This document shows, piece after piece, positions 15,447 to 24,093 of a stretch of 24,515 nt of DNA (positions are counted from its first letter, which is position 1; each line of letters opens with the position of its first letter). This stretch comes from JAYZDP01 sp036337765 (lineage in GTDB: Bacteria > Acidobacteriota > Thermoanaerobaculia > Multivoradales > Multivoraceae), in contig JAYZDP010000187.1 of the NCBI GenBank assembly GCA_036337765.1, forward strand, positions 1-24,515. Reading direction: 5' to 3'. Under the pieces are notes generated by a model, which did not search any database, had not been told where the DNA came from, and saw only the letters and a list, made by a program, of their open reading frames with translations. Both the position numbers and the translations under genes were made by a program.

Positions 15447-16380
15447 GGGCGCTGGCGGAAAGCTGGCTCGGCACAAGCCGCTTCAGATACTGACCGACGA
15501 AGTCGAAACCCCCAAGCTCTTCGATCCAGGCGTCCATGAGCATGCGGCTGATCGGCCCCGGGATCGAGCCATCGCCGATCGGTCGGCCGTTGAGGCTGCG
15601 TACCGGACACATGCACAGGCTGGTGGAGCTCAGAAACGCCTCGTCGGCAGTCTGCGCATCATAGACATCGAGGTCGGCCTCGACGGCCTCGAGCCCGCAC
15701 GCCGCCGCGAGCTGAAAGACCGCCGAGCGGCTGACACCCGGAAGCACCAGGCGCTCCCTCGGAGTCAAGAGCAAGCGGTCACGAACCAGGAAGAGGTTTG
15801 AGCCCACGCCTTCACAGAGGTGACCGTCCATGTCGAGAAGAATCGACCAGGCGTCGGGGTTTTGCGCCTTCACCTCGCGGTCGGCGAGGATCAGATTGAT
15901 GTAGTTGTGAGTCTTGGCCCGGGGGCTCTGCGCCTCGGGCGGTGTGCGGCGCAGCGACGAGACGATGAGGTCGATCCCGTCTCTGAAACACGCCGCCCGC
16001 TCCGCAAGGGGCAGCGGCTTGCACTCGATGATGACGGTGGACTTCCAGCCTTCGGGCCCGGACTGGCCCAACGTCACCCGCTGCGTGACCCAGTAGTCGT
16101 CGTCAGGGCCCAGCAACGGAACGTTTCGTTCGACCACCTCGTGGGTGAGCCGCTCCATTTCGGCGGGCTCCATGCCCGGGTCGAGATCGAGGTAGCGCAG
16201 CGAGCGATAGAAACGCTCGAGGTGCTCGTCGAGGCGATAGAGATGGTGAGCGAAGGTCCGCTCAGTGTCGAAGGCGGCGTAGCCGTAGAGAAAGCCGGCA
16301 TCTCGCAGCGGAATGAGAACTCCGCTCTCCGGCACGATCTCGCCGTTGAAGTAGGCAACACGTTCGGGTACGTCCGTCAT
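15439..16380 (-). CDS. Class IV PLP aminotransferase (branched-chain/D-amino-acid type)
   Basis: A 313-residue fold type IV aminotransferase from ATG 16380, which overlaps the end of the DpgC-like gene in ATGA. The N-terminal domain starts VAYFNGEIVPESGVLIPLRDAGFLYGYAAFDTERTF, the standard class IV entrance. The PLP lysine is Lys156 in RAKTHNYINLILADREV. EGVGSNLFLVRD and PGVSRSAVFQLA supply cofactor phosphate and ring contacts, and SSTSLCMCPVRSLNGRPIG is the usual late strand. The family includes BCAT, D-alanine aminotransferase and aminodeoxychorismate lyase; the KTHNYINL context and length are closest to BCAT/D-amino-acid enzymes, but specificity cannot be fixed. Neighbouring a DpgC-like gene, it might act on a 2-keto acid made by that pathway; this is inference. 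Intact. Confidence 0.87.
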   Translation of the reverse strand: MTDVPERVAYFNGEIVPESGVLIPLRDAGFLYGYAAFDTERTFAHHLYRLDEHLERFYRSLRYLDLDPGMEPAEMERLTHEVVERNVPLLGPDDDYWVTQRVTLGQSGPEGWKSTVIIECKPLPLAERAACFRDGIDLIVSSLRRTPPEAQSPRAKTHNYINLILADREVKAQNPDAWSILLDMDGHLCEGVGSNLFLVRDRLLLTPRERLVLPGVSRSAVFQLAAACGLEAVEADLDVYDAQTADEAFLSSTSLCMCPVRSLNGRPIGDGSIPGPISRMLMDAWIEELGGFDFVGQYLKRLVPSQLSASARD

Positions 16381-17498
16381 CGTAGGCTCCTCTCCGTGGC
16401 GTTCCAGTGGCGCTCCAGATTCGCGATGAGCTGATTGCTGAGGTGACAGTACGCCTGCTCGCGGCAGTAGGTGGCCATGTAAGCACGAAAGTCGTCCAGC
16501 GGCTCCTGCTACACCCGCAACGCCTTGCGGTTGGCAGCCAGCCAGGGCTTTTCCACGGTGTTCTCCGGCTCATCGTCCTCCCACTCCTCGACGACAAGCC
16601 CGCGGTAGAGCTTGTTCACCAAGCCGAGATCGCGCGCGATGTAGAACGAAACGTAGCCGATCTGGCCGTGGTAGATCTTGGTCAGATTGATGCCCGCGTC
16701 GAAGACGCGCCGCCCGCGGTAGCGCGGATGCTCGACCACGTCGCCGCGCAGCACACCCATCTTGACGTCAGGATGCAGGAGCACGAGATCGATCGCCGTT
16801 TCCTGAGGCTCGATCAGGGTCTCGTCTTCGGCGTTCAGAAAGCCCGGGTTGCCGAAGCTCACATAGCCGACCTGGCCGCGCACTTCCACGCGTACCGTTC
16901 CGAGGTCGACGCGCCCCCGCTCGACGAACTCGGGCAGCAACTCGACCGACTCCTCCTTCGGCCGCAGCATGGCTTTCAGGAGGTGCAGCCCGGCTCGGCA
17001 TTCGGTGAAAACGTGACTCAAGAAGATGCCCTGGTGGATCTCGAGCCCGTCCTTGTCCATCTGCATTCTGGCTTGCTCGGCGCGCACCTCTTCGCGACTC
17101 GGCAGCAGGCCCGGCCACTGTTCCGCTGCGCGCCAGACCAGATCGTCGACCCGGAGAAAGCGCTCATAGTTCCCCGTGAGCCGTGCGTACATCGACTCTC
17201 GGTGCACGCGGAAGACGCGCTCGCACAGCTCCGCCATCGCATCGACAACCGTCTCCCCGGCGGCACGTACCGGCGAGTTTCGCTGAGACTTCAGCGGCAA
17301 CGAGTCGAGAAAGGCGCGGCCGCGGCGCAGGATTCCGCCCGCCTGCTCCAGTTCCTGCTCCATGGAGGCGCGCTCAGAACCCGTCGCCAGTGCGGCGTCC
17401 AGGTCCGCGATCCAGCCGGCGACTTCGTTCTCGGACAGCCCCGCTGCCGAGAGCCAGGCCACACGGACGTCCGTCTCCGGCGAGACCAGCTCCTTCAC
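16377..17498 (-). pseudogene. DpgC-like cofactor-independent oxygenase/crotonase lacking its catalytic core, plus in-frame TAG
   Basis: From GTG 17498 the frame gives an alpha-helical N-terminal domain of about 200 residues, as in DpgC of glycopeptide clusters. The start of the crotonase domain follows: GQVGYVSFGNPGFLNAEDET, VLLHPDVKMGVLRGD, RRVFDAGINLTKIYHGQIGYVSFYIARDLGLVNKLYRG, VEKPWLAA. In DpgC relatives this is followed by VDGFAIGGGAQ, the oxyanion hole and about 115 further residues. Here the text passes directly (about 16532) to ANRKALRV, the family's late segment. A TAG at 16509-16511 interrupts that, and the frame then resumes with QEPLDDFRAYMATYCREQAYCHLSNQLIANLERHW and ends in TGA overlapping the aminotransferase ATG. 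DpgC opens dihydroxyphenylacetyl-CoA to the 2-oxo acid with O2. This copy has lost the active site. Confidence 0.78.
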
Positions 17499-17504
17499 TC
17501 GCCG

Positions 17505-18512
17505 CTACTCGCTGCCGGAGCTCGCTTGCTCCTCGGCTCGGGCGCCGCTGAGCGTGTTCCGCACTGCCCAATTGCCCTCGTGACAGGCGTACTCGAACAG
17601 CTCGAGGCCCGCCTCCGCGTAGAGCGGGACCTGCACCGTCCAGGGCGCGGTGTAAACCGCCGGGTCGGTGACGGTGACCTGGTAGTCGACAGTTTCGTCG
17701 TCGAGCCGGGTGAAGCGCTCGACGACATGGGTGTCGCGGGTTTGCTCGATGCCCTTGACACGCCCTTGGGACCCCGAGGTCGCGATCCAGCCATTCTCAG
17801 ACAGGTTGCGGGTCTCCACCACCAGGGTGTCGCCCTCCCAGTGGCCGCGCGAGTCGCCGTTCCAGAGCACGATGTCGGAGTCGACGTAGTTGCTGCCGTC
17901 GATGGGGATGATGCGGACGTTGTGGATCATCTCGAAGTAGATCGCGACGTGGGTCGGGGTCTGCAGGATCCGGTAGTTGTTGTTGTAGCCGGCCGGGAAG
18001 ACGCCTCCCGGCACACCGCGGGTGATGCAACGGTCCCAGACGCTCATGTGGACGTAGTCGTCGAAGCTGTCCTCGAGATTCTGTGTCTTGCGCGCCAGGG
18101 CTTCGGGCCGCACGGGCACCCGGCCGTTCGGCGGGTCGATGACCAGCGACGTCGCGCGGGTGCCGACCACCTTGGTGCCGAGCTCGAGCCAGTGCAGGTT
18201 GTACGCACCGATCCGGCCACCCTCTTCGGTCTGGGTCGGCGCCGCATCTGCCGCACCCTCGATCATGGCGGCGCGCGCCTTCTCCATCTCCGTAACCTCC
18301 TGCTCGGTGAGGAAGGCCTTGTCGCCCATCGCCTCAGGGCGCTCGAAGGGCGTCAGGGTGGTGTTGGAGAAGGTACCCTGCAGATCCGGATGTCCCCACG
18401 CGGTTCGTGGTGTTTGGTACTCGGCCGCCGCCGCGGCCGTGCAGACCGTGATGAGAAGCAGCGCGGCCAACATGCCGGCCCGCCGGACTTCGCCTTCGGC
18501 TCGGTTTCCCAT
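17505..18512 (-). CDS. Conserved secreted protein of acidobacterial type, function unknown
   Basis: A 335-residue exported protein from ATG 18512. AAGGAG lies six bases upstream, which rules out the longer frame beginning at 18557. A signal peptide (AGMLAALLLITVCTAAAAAE) leads into RTAWGHPDLQGTFSNTTLTPFERP, a recurring opening of a family common in Acidobacteriota. Other hallmarks are WDRCITRGVPGGVFPAGYNNN, ILQTPTHVAIYFEMIHNVR, WNGDSRGHWEGDTLVVET, VERFTRLDDETVDYQVTV and FEYACHEGNWAVRN. No enzymatic motif is apparent; the beta-rich Trp/Asp/Gly pattern suggests a compact beta-structured domain in the periplasm. It is first in the minus-strand run, six bases before the DpgC-like gene, and shares a 91-base divergent region with the ankyrin operon. 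Intact. Confidence 0.75.
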   Translation of the reverse strand: MGNRAEGEVRRAGMLAALLLITVCTAAAAAEYQTPRTAWGHPDLQGTFSNTTLTPFERPEAMGDKAFLTEQEVTEMEKARAAMIEGAADAAPTQTEEGGRIGAYNLHWLELGTKVVGTRATSLVIDPPNGRVPVRPEALARKTQNLEDSFDDYVHMSVWDRCITRGVPGGVFPAGYNNNYRILQTPTHVAIYFEMIHNVRIIPIDGSNYVDSDIVLWNGDSRGHWEGDTLVVETRNLSENGWIATSGSQGRVKGIEQTRDTHVVERFTRLDDETVDYQVTVTDPAVYTAPWTVQVPLYAEAGLELFEYACHEGNWAVRNTLSGARAEEQASSGSE

Positions 18513-18539
18513 ATCCGACTCCTTTTTTCTGAGGCATCC

Positions 18540-18545
18540 AGTATA
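18540..18545 (-). promoter_or_regulatory. Putative -10 box TATACT for the minus-strand four-gene run
   Basis: TATACT on the minus strand lies 28 bases before the ATG at 18512, leaving room for a short leader that holds the AAGGAG ribosome site. No convincing -35 hexamer is at 17 bases, so confidence is low. Confidence 0.3.
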
Positions 18546-18603
18546 GGCCGGCGACACCGGTCCCGCCTGCTACAGTTCGTCCCGCCAATCGAGAGGCGAG
18601 ATC

Positions 18604-20097
18604 GTGAAGTTGACGGCCGCATCGGTCCAGCTTCTGCTGTTGCTTGCCGCGCCGTCCTTCGGCGGGGGCGGCTCCGCATTGCTGGCCGAATCGGCCAGAT
18701 CCGGCGACCTGAGCGCGGTGACCTCGCTGCTTGCTGAAGGGTCCGATCCGAGCTCCGCGGAGCCGGACGGCACGACCGCACTGCTTTGGGCGAGCTACCA
18801 CGACAATCACGCCATGGCCGAGGCGCTGCTGGCCGCCGGCACCGACCCTGATGCGGCGAACCGCAACGGCGCCACGGCGCTGGGCCAAGCGTGCTTGAAC
18901 GCCAGCGCCGACATGGTCCGGCGGCTTCTGGCCGCCGGTGCCGATGCCGCCAAGACAGTAAACGGCGAGCCGCCGCTCCTGACCTGCGCCCGTAGCGGCA
19001 GCGTCGAGGCGGTCGGGCGCCTTCTCGAGGCGAGCGCCGAGATCGACCAACCCGAAAGCTGGCGAGGGCAGACCGCGCTGATGTGGGCGGCGGCGGAAGA
19101 CCACGCCGCGGTGGTAAGGCTGCTGCTCGCCCGAGGCGCGAACGTGACTGCCCAGAGCGAGTCGGGGTGGGACGCGCTCGCCTTCGCCGTCCGGCAGGAG
19201 GCCAGGTCGTCGGCCGCGCTCCTCATCGAGGCGGGCGCAGACGTGAACCGGCCGCTGCCGAACGGTCAGAGCCTGCTGCAGATGGCGATCCGCAACCAGC
19301 ACTACTCTCTCGCCCAGGCCCTGCTTGCAAGCAGTGCCGATCCCCGGGCCACCGACAAGGGCGGTCGCACGGCGCTGCACGACCTGATCGCCGCACGCGA
19401 GCCGCCGCGCCGGCGGCGCGCGCCTGAAGAGATCGACCCCCTCGACAGCATCGAGCTTCTAGGAAGCCTGCTCGCCCACGGGGCGGACCCGAACGCCGCC
19501 ACGCCACCCGGCAAGCGGCTGTCCGACGAAGGCACCCCGTCCGCTATCCGGCCGATTATCGACAACGCCATCCGCACCGGCAGATCGACACCCGTCCTGC
19601 TCGCGGCACGAGCTGCCGACGTCGAGGCGATGCGGTCGCTGCTCGACGGTGGCGCCGACCCGACCTTGGTGACCGCGGGCGGGACCTCCGCGCTCATGTT
19701 CGCGGCGGGTCTGGTATTCGTCGAGGGCTCGCGGCCGTTTCGCAGCGAGGCCGACTCCCTCGCCGCTGCCCGGCTGGCGATCGAACTCGGACTCGATGCG
19801 AACGCCGTCAATGAGCACGGCCAGACCGCGCTTCACGGAGCGGTCTACCGAGCTTCGAACGAGATCATCTCGGCACTGGTCAACGCCGGCGCGAAACCCG
19901 ACCTCGAGGACGAGCACGGCCGCACCCCACTCGACCTCGCCGAGCAGGGCTTCAACCAGGTGTCGAGCATCATCCGGCGCGAACCCGCGGCGGAGCTGCT
20001 CAGGACGTTCGCCGGTGCGATCGACGCCGACCCGCAGCGCCGACCGACCCGGGCCCTCGGCTTCGACCGGGCTCAGCCCGAGGAGATCTCGCCATGA
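18604..20097 (+). CDS. Secreted ankyrin-repeat protein
   Basis: A 497-residue protein from GTG 18604 (GAGGCGAG just upstream). A signal peptide (KLTAASVQLLLLLAAPSFGGG) exports it, after which ankyrin repeats fill nearly all the length. Clear copies include GTTALLWASYHDNHAMAEAL, NGATALGQACLNASADMVRR, RGQTALMWAAAEDHAAVVRL, SGWDALAFAVRQEARSSAAL and HGQTALHGAVYRASNEIISA, each followed by LLxAGADxN-like turns. A non-canonical insert with a basic patch (PPRRRRAPEEIDP) and a proline/glycine region lies about residues 260-320. Ankyrin arrays bind protein partners. The stop overlaps the ATG of the next gene (ATGA), so it is probably made in step with the DUF1592 protein and may scaffold it in the periplasm. 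Intact. Confidence 0.87.
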   Translation: MKLTAASVQLLLLLAAPSFGGGGSALLAESARSGDLSAVTSLLAEGSDPSSAEPDGTTALLWASYHDNHAMAEALLAAGTDPDAANRNGATALGQACLNASADMVRRLLAAGADAAKTVNGEPPLLTCARSGSVEAVGRLLEASAEIDQPESWRGQTALMWAAAEDHAAVVRLLLARGANVTAQSESGWDALAFAVRQEARSSAALLIEAGADVNRPLPNGQSLLQMAIRNQHYSLAQALLASSADPRATDKGGRTALHDLIAAREPPRRRRAPEEIDPLDSIELLGSLLAHGADPNAATPPGKRLSDEGTPSAIRPIIDNAIRTGRSTPVLLAARAADVEAMRSLLDGGADPTLVTAGGTSALMFAAGLVFVEGSRPFRSEADSLAAARLAIELGLDANAVNEHGQTALHGAVYRASNEIISALVNAGAKPDLEDEHGRTPLDLAEQGFNQVSSIIRREPAAELLRTFAGAIDADPQRRPTRALGFDRAQPEEISP

Positions 20098-22493
20098 GGC
20101 GCGACGCAGTCACGGCGCTGTTGCTGCTCCTGGCCCTCGCGACTGGACGCGGAGTCGCAGCGACGCCGGCGGAGCGGCACGCGGCGACGTTCGACCGCTA
20201 CTGCCAGACCTGCCACAGCGAGCGGTTACAGACAGCGGGACTCGTGCTCGAGCGGTTGGACCTCAGTGACGTTGGGTCGGAGGCGCAGACCTGGGAGAAG
20301 GTCGTGCACAAGCTCCGCACCCGAAGCATGCCACCGCCTGCACGCAGCCGCCCGGACGAAGAATCCTACGACGATCTGCTGCAATGGCTCGAAACCGAGC
20401 TCGACGCCGCGGCCACGCGACGACCCGATCCCGGTCGACCTCTCCTCCACCGGCTGAACCGCACCGAGTACCGCAACGCGATCCGGGATCTGCTCGATCT
20501 GGAGATCGAACCCTCGACACTGCCTGCCGACGACTCGGCCTACGGCTTCGACAACGTCGCCGACTCGCTCGGCGTCTCGCCGCTGCTGCTCGAGAGCTAC
20601 GTGACGACGGCGCGCAAGGTCGCCCGCCAAGCACTCGGCACGGCACTGCCAACGCCGCTCGCAAAGATCTACAGGGCGCCCGAAGACCTGACGCAGAGCT
20701 ACCACCTGCGCGACATGCCACTCGGCACTCGTGGTGGCATCGCTGTCGACGAGCACTTCCCGGTCGACGGCGAGTACGAGATCCGTGTGCGGATGCGACG
20801 ACTGGCGACGGGCCAGGTACGCGGAATCGCCGAGAAGAGCTGGATCGAGCTGTCTGTCGACGGCGAGCGCGCCGCGCTCTACGAGGTCGGCGGCGGCGAC
20901 GTCTACAAACCCACCATCGTCAACAAGCAGAACCCGACCCAGACCCTGTCGCCATCGTTTGTCGCCGACCAGCACATGGCAGTGCGGATGCCGTTGGTCG
21001 CCGGCCGCCACACGATCACGGCCGGTTTCGTGGGCCGGCCGGCAGCGCTCGCCGAGAGCACCACGAAGCCCTACCTGCGGAGCTACGTCGGGGCTACCGG
21101 CCGTGACCTTCCCGACCTCGAGCACATCAAGCTCACGGGTCCCTACGAAGCGCGCCGCGCGTCGGGCGAAACCGCCAGCCGCACCCGAATCCTGACCTGC
21201 AAGCCCGAGGCAGAGGCCGAGGAACTCGGCTGTGCCCGCCGCATCCTCGAGCGCCTTGGACGGCGCGCGTATCGCCGCCCACTCGAGGAGCCCGAACTCG
21301 ACGAGCTGCTAGGTTTCTGGCGGGCCGGGCGACAAGACGGCGACTTCGAGACCGGGATCGAGCTCGCCTTGCGCTTCCTGCTGTCGAGCCCACCGTTCAT
21401 CTTCCGCTTCGAGGACGAACCGGCAAACGTGAAGCCGTCGGATCCCTTCCAGCTCTCCGACCTGGCGCTCGCCTCGCGGCTGTCCTTCTTCCTGTGGTCC
21501 TCTATCCCCGACGAGGAGCTGCTCTCGATCGCCGAGGCAGGACGCTTGAGCGAGCCTGGCGAGCTCGAGCGCCAGCTCGCCCGCATGCTGGCCGACCCCC
21601 GGTCGGCCGCGATCGTCGACAACTTCGCCGGCCAGTGGCTCTACCTGCGTAATCTCGAAGGCCGCACTCCCGACCCGCTCACCTATTCGGACTGGGACGA
21701 CAACCTGCGGCGGGCACTGCGCACCGAGACCGAGCTTTTTTTCGGCTCGATCGTGAAAGAGGACCGCAGCGTCGTCGATCTCCTCACCGCCGACTACACC
21801 TTCCTCAACGAGCGCCTGGCGCGCCACTACGGGGTGAAGGGCATCCATGGCGACCGTTTCCGTCGGGTGGACATCGACGACCCGAACCGCCGCGGCCTGC
21901 TCGGCCACGCCAGCATCCTGACCGTAACGTCGCACGCCACGCGCACCTCGCCGGTGCTACGCGGCAAGTGGATCCTCGACAATCTGCTCGGCGCACCTCC
22001 TCCGCCACCCCCGCCCGAGGTTCCGGACCTGCCCGAGAGCGACCACGCCGAACCGTCCTCGGTCAGAGAGCGGCTCACCCAGCACCGGAACGACCCAGCC
22101 TGCGCCGCCTGCCACGCACAGATGGATCCGTACGGCTTCGGCCTCGAGAACTTCGACGCCATCGGCCGCTGGCGCACGCGCGACTCCGGCGGCAGCGCGA
22201 TCGACGCCGCCGACGTGCTCCCGGACGGCCGGGCCTTCGACGGCCCGAGCGAGCTGCGCGAGGCGATCCTCGCCAGACCCGAGGTGTTCCTCGACACCTT
22301 CACCCGCAAGCTTCTGACCTACGCGCTCGGTCGCGGTCTCGAGTACACCGACATGCCGGCCGTGCGCCGCATCGCGCACGAGGCCGCGCAAGACGACCAT
22401 CGCTTCTCGTCGTTCATCTCGGCGATCGCCTCGAGCGAGCCGTTTCGCATGAAACGGGCATCCGCGAAACCCCTCGGAGAGGAGGGCTCATGA
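20094..22493 (+). CDS. Secreted DUF1592-family multidomain cytochrome (PSCyt1-DUF1587-DUF1595-DUF1592-DUF1588-DUF1585)
   Basis: A 799-residue exported protein from ATG 20094. After a signal peptide (VTALLLLLALATGRGVAA) comes a planctomycete-type cytochrome c domain with CQTCH (Cys37, Cys40, His41) and the distal methionine region KLRTRSMPPPARSRPDE. The usual order of DUFs follows: HRLNRTEYRNAIRDLLDLE (DUF1587), a beta-rich carbohydrate-binding-like middle (FPVDGEYEIRVRMRR), RILERLGRRAYRRPL (DUF1595), LASRLSFFLWSSIPDEELL (DUF1592), and RRGLLGHASILTVTSHATRTSPVLRG with CAACHAQMDPYGFGLENFD (DUF1588). LTYALGRGLEYTDMPAVRRI (DUF1585) ends the protein. CAACH is a second possible heme site. The family is abundant in Planctomycetes, Acidobacteria and Myxobacteria, and its chemistry is unproven; redox handling of a polymer is a common guess. 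Coupled by ATGA to both neighbours. Intact. Confidence 0.9.
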   Translation: MRRDAVTALLLLLALATGRGVAATPAERHAATFDRYCQTCHSERLQTAGLVLERLDLSDVGSEAQTWEKVVHKLRTRSMPPPARSRPDEESYDDLLQWLETELDAAATRRPDPGRPLLHRLNRTEYRNAIRDLLDLEIEPSTLPADDSAYGFDNVADSLGVSPLLLESYVTTARKVARQALGTALPTPLAKIYRAPEDLTQSYHLRDMPLGTRGGIAVDEHFPVDGEYEIRVRMRRLATGQVRGIAEKSWIELSVDGERAALYEVGGGDVYKPTIVNKQNPTQTLSPSFVADQHMAVRMPLVAGRHTITAGFVGRPAALAESTTKPYLRSYVGATGRDLPDLEHIKLTGPYEARRASGETASRTRILTCKPEAEAEELGCARRILERLGRRAYRRPLEEPELDELLGFWRAGRQDGDFETGIELALRFLLSSPPFIFRFEDEPANVKPSDPFQLSDLALASRLSFFLWSSIPDEELLSIAEAGRLSEPGELERQLARMLADPRSAAIVDNFAGQWLYLRNLEGRTPDPLTYSDWDDNLRRALRTETELFFGSIVKEDRSVVDLLTADYTFLNERLARHYGVKGIHGDRFRRVDIDDPNRRGLLGHASILTVTSHATRTSPVLRGKWILDNLLGAPPPPPPPEVPDLPESDHAEPSSVRERLTQHRNDPACAACHAQMDPYGFGLENFDAIGRWRTRDSGGSAIDAADVLPDGRAFDGPSELREAILARPEVFLDTFTRKLLTYALGRGLEYTDMPAVRRIAHEAAQDDHRFSSFISAIASSEPFRMKRASAKPLGEEGS

Positions 22494-23830
22494 TCGTTAC
22501 ACGCAAGTCGCTGCCCAGACGGACCTTCCTGCGTGGCGTCGGCGCCACCCTGGCGCTGCCACTGCTCGACGCGATGGTGCCCGCGTTCGCCGCCGCTGCA
22601 CGTAGTGCCGCGTCGCCGGTCCGGCGCCTCGGCTTCATCTACATTCCCAACGGCGCGATCATGGAGAAGTGGACCCCGGCACGGGAAGGGAAGCTCGAGC
22701 TCTCGCCGACCCTCAGCCCGCTGGCATCGGTACGGGACCGTCTGGTCGTGGTGTCGAATCTCACCTCGAGACCGGCCGAAGCCGCCGAGGGTGAGGGGTC
22801 GGGCGATCATGCGCGGGCCAGCGCGGTGTGGCTCTCCGGCACGCACCCCAAGCGCACCGAGGGCGCCGACGTGCGCGCGGGCAGGACGATCGACCAGATC
22901 GCCGCCGACACCCTCGGAGAGGGCACGCAGCTGCGCTCGCTCGAGCTCTCGGTCGAGGACTTCACCAACGCCGTCGGCAGCTGCGACATCGGCTACGCCT
23001 GCAGCTACGTCAATACTCTGTCGTGGCGTACTGCGACCGCGCCCCAACCGATGCAGACCAATCCGCGCGTCGTCTTCGAGCGCCTGTTCGGCGACCAGCG
23101 AGATCCTCGTAAACGCGACCAGCAGCTGCGGGAGGATGGCTCGATCCTCGACGCCATCGCCGATCAGGCATCGCGGCTGCGCAAACGCGTCGGCACCGCC
23201 GACAACGCGCGCGTCACCGAGTACCTCGACAGCGTGCGCGAGGTCGAAAAGCGCGTCGCCACCATGACGGAACAGTCCATCGACCAGCTCACGTTGCCCG
23301 AGATACCTAGTGGCGTGCCCGACTCGTACGACGAGCACGTCAAGCTGATGCTCGACCTGCAGGTGCTCGCCTACCAAGCCGACATCACCCGCGTCGGCAC
23401 CCTGCAGCTCGGCCGCGAAGCCTCGACACGTTCCTATGCCCACATCGGCGTGCCCGATCCCCACCACGCCATCTCCCATCACGGCTACGTGCCTGAGTTG
23501 ATGGAGCGCGTGCAGAAGATCAACCAGTACCACGTGTCGCTACTCGGCTACTACCTCGACAAGCTCGCGTCGACGCCCGACGGCGACTCGACCTTGCTGG
23601 ATCAGTCGCTCATCCTCTACGGCGGCTGCATCAGCGACGGCAACCTGCACAGCCACGTCTCGCTTCCCGCGCTACTCGCCGGCGGCGCGGCGGGCGAGCT
23701 CGAAGGTGGCAGGCACCTGCGCTACGCCGACGACACACCGCATGCCAACCTGCTGGTCTCGATGCTCCAGAAGAGCGGTCTCGACATCGAGCAGATCGGC
23801 GACAGCACGGGTAGCCTGACCCGCCTCTAG
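22490..23830 (+). CDS. Tat-exported DUF1552 protein
   Basis: A 446-residue protein from ATG 22490, which overlaps the stop of the DUF1592 gene in ATGA. The frame is open much further upstream but that part is antisense-like and out of the coding pattern. The N-terminus SLPRRTFLRGVGATLALPLLDAM is a twin-arginine signal, implying export after folding or cofactor loading. The body is a typical DUF1552: RRLGFIYIPNGAIMEKWTP, SGDHARASAVWLSGTHPKRTEG, GRTIDQIAAD, LELSVED, RVVFERLFGD, SRLRKRVGTADNARVTEYLDSVREVEKRV, MLDLQVLAYQADITRVGTLQLGREAS, HHAISHHG and LDQSLILYGGCISDGNLHSH. The last segments resemble the alkaline-phosphatase-like fold seen in DUF1501/DUF1552 proteins. It is almost always encoded next to DUF1592 proteins and they are likely functional partners. 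Intact. Confidence 0.9.
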   Translation: MIVTRKSLPRRTFLRGVGATLALPLLDAMVPAFAAAARSAASPVRRLGFIYIPNGAIMEKWTPAREGKLELSPTLSPLASVRDRLVVVSNLTSRPAEAAEGEGSGDHARASAVWLSGTHPKRTEGADVRAGRTIDQIAADTLGEGTQLRSLELSVEDFTNAVGSCDIGYACSYVNTLSWRTATAPQPMQTNPRVVFERLFGDQRDPRKRDQQLREDGSILDAIADQASRLRKRVGTADNARVTEYLDSVREVEKRVATMTEQSIDQLTLPEIPSGVPDSYDEHVKLMLDLQVLAYQADITRVGTLQLGREASTRSYAHIGVPDPHHAISHHGYVPELMERVQKINQYHVSLLGYYLDKLASTPDGDSTLLDQSLILYGGCISDGNLHSHVSLPALLAGGAAGELEGGRHLRYADDTPHANLLVSMLQKSGLDIEQIGDSTGSLTRL

Positions 23831-23856
23831 CACTCGCCTCTCCGCATTCAAGGTCG

Positions 23857-23883
23857 CCGCGACGGACTCATCGTCGTCCGCGG
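23857..23883 (+). terminator. Imperfect GC-rich hairpin after the DUF1552 gene
   Basis: CCGCGACGGAC and GTCGTCCGCGG pair over ten base pairs with two single bulges around a TCATC loop, 26 bases past the stop. There is no T-tract, so this is at best a weak intrinsic terminator. Confidence 0.25.
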
Positions 23884-23957
23884 GGCCGCGCCGACTTGAG
23901 ACCCCGTGCGCCGCTGTCTCTGCTCCTCTCCTCGTGACATCCCACAGGAAAGGTCCC

Positions 23958-24083
23958 ATGACGGACTCACGCTCGCCCATCCTTCAAGGCACCCTCGACC
24001 TGATGGTGCTCAAGACTCTGGAGCAGCTGGGAGCTCAGCACGGCTACGGCATCGCACGCTGCATCGAGCAAGTCGGCGAGCGG
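23958..24083 (+). pseudogene. PadR-family repressor, N-terminal stub only
   Basis: ATG 23958 follows AGGAAAGG and begins SRSPILQGTLDLMVLKTLEQ, then HGYGIARCIEQVGER: the first two helices of a PadR winged-helix domain (normal length about 110). After residue 42 homology stops: the next codons run into the ADOP gene in the wrong frame and no in-frame stop occurs before the window ends. Helix 3 (recognition), the wing (NQGSLYPALHRLE in relatives) and the dimerisation helix, about 65 residues, are missing. In Acidobacteriota a PadR gene of this group usually sits directly before an ADOP permease gene and is thought to control it. Here the stub is joined to the beginning of that permease, indicating a deletion between the two. 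Confidence 0.72.
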
Positions 24084-24093
24084 GGCGCTGACA

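Noticed and set aside
16407..18737. Long 776-codon plus-strand open frame
   Set aside because: It is antisense to the DpgC-like gene and the conserved secreted protein, both with clear family motifs; long antisense frames are common in high-GC DNA.
22319..23533. 404-codon minus-strand open frame
   Set aside because: It is antisense to the DUF1592 and DUF1552 genes; no family pattern.
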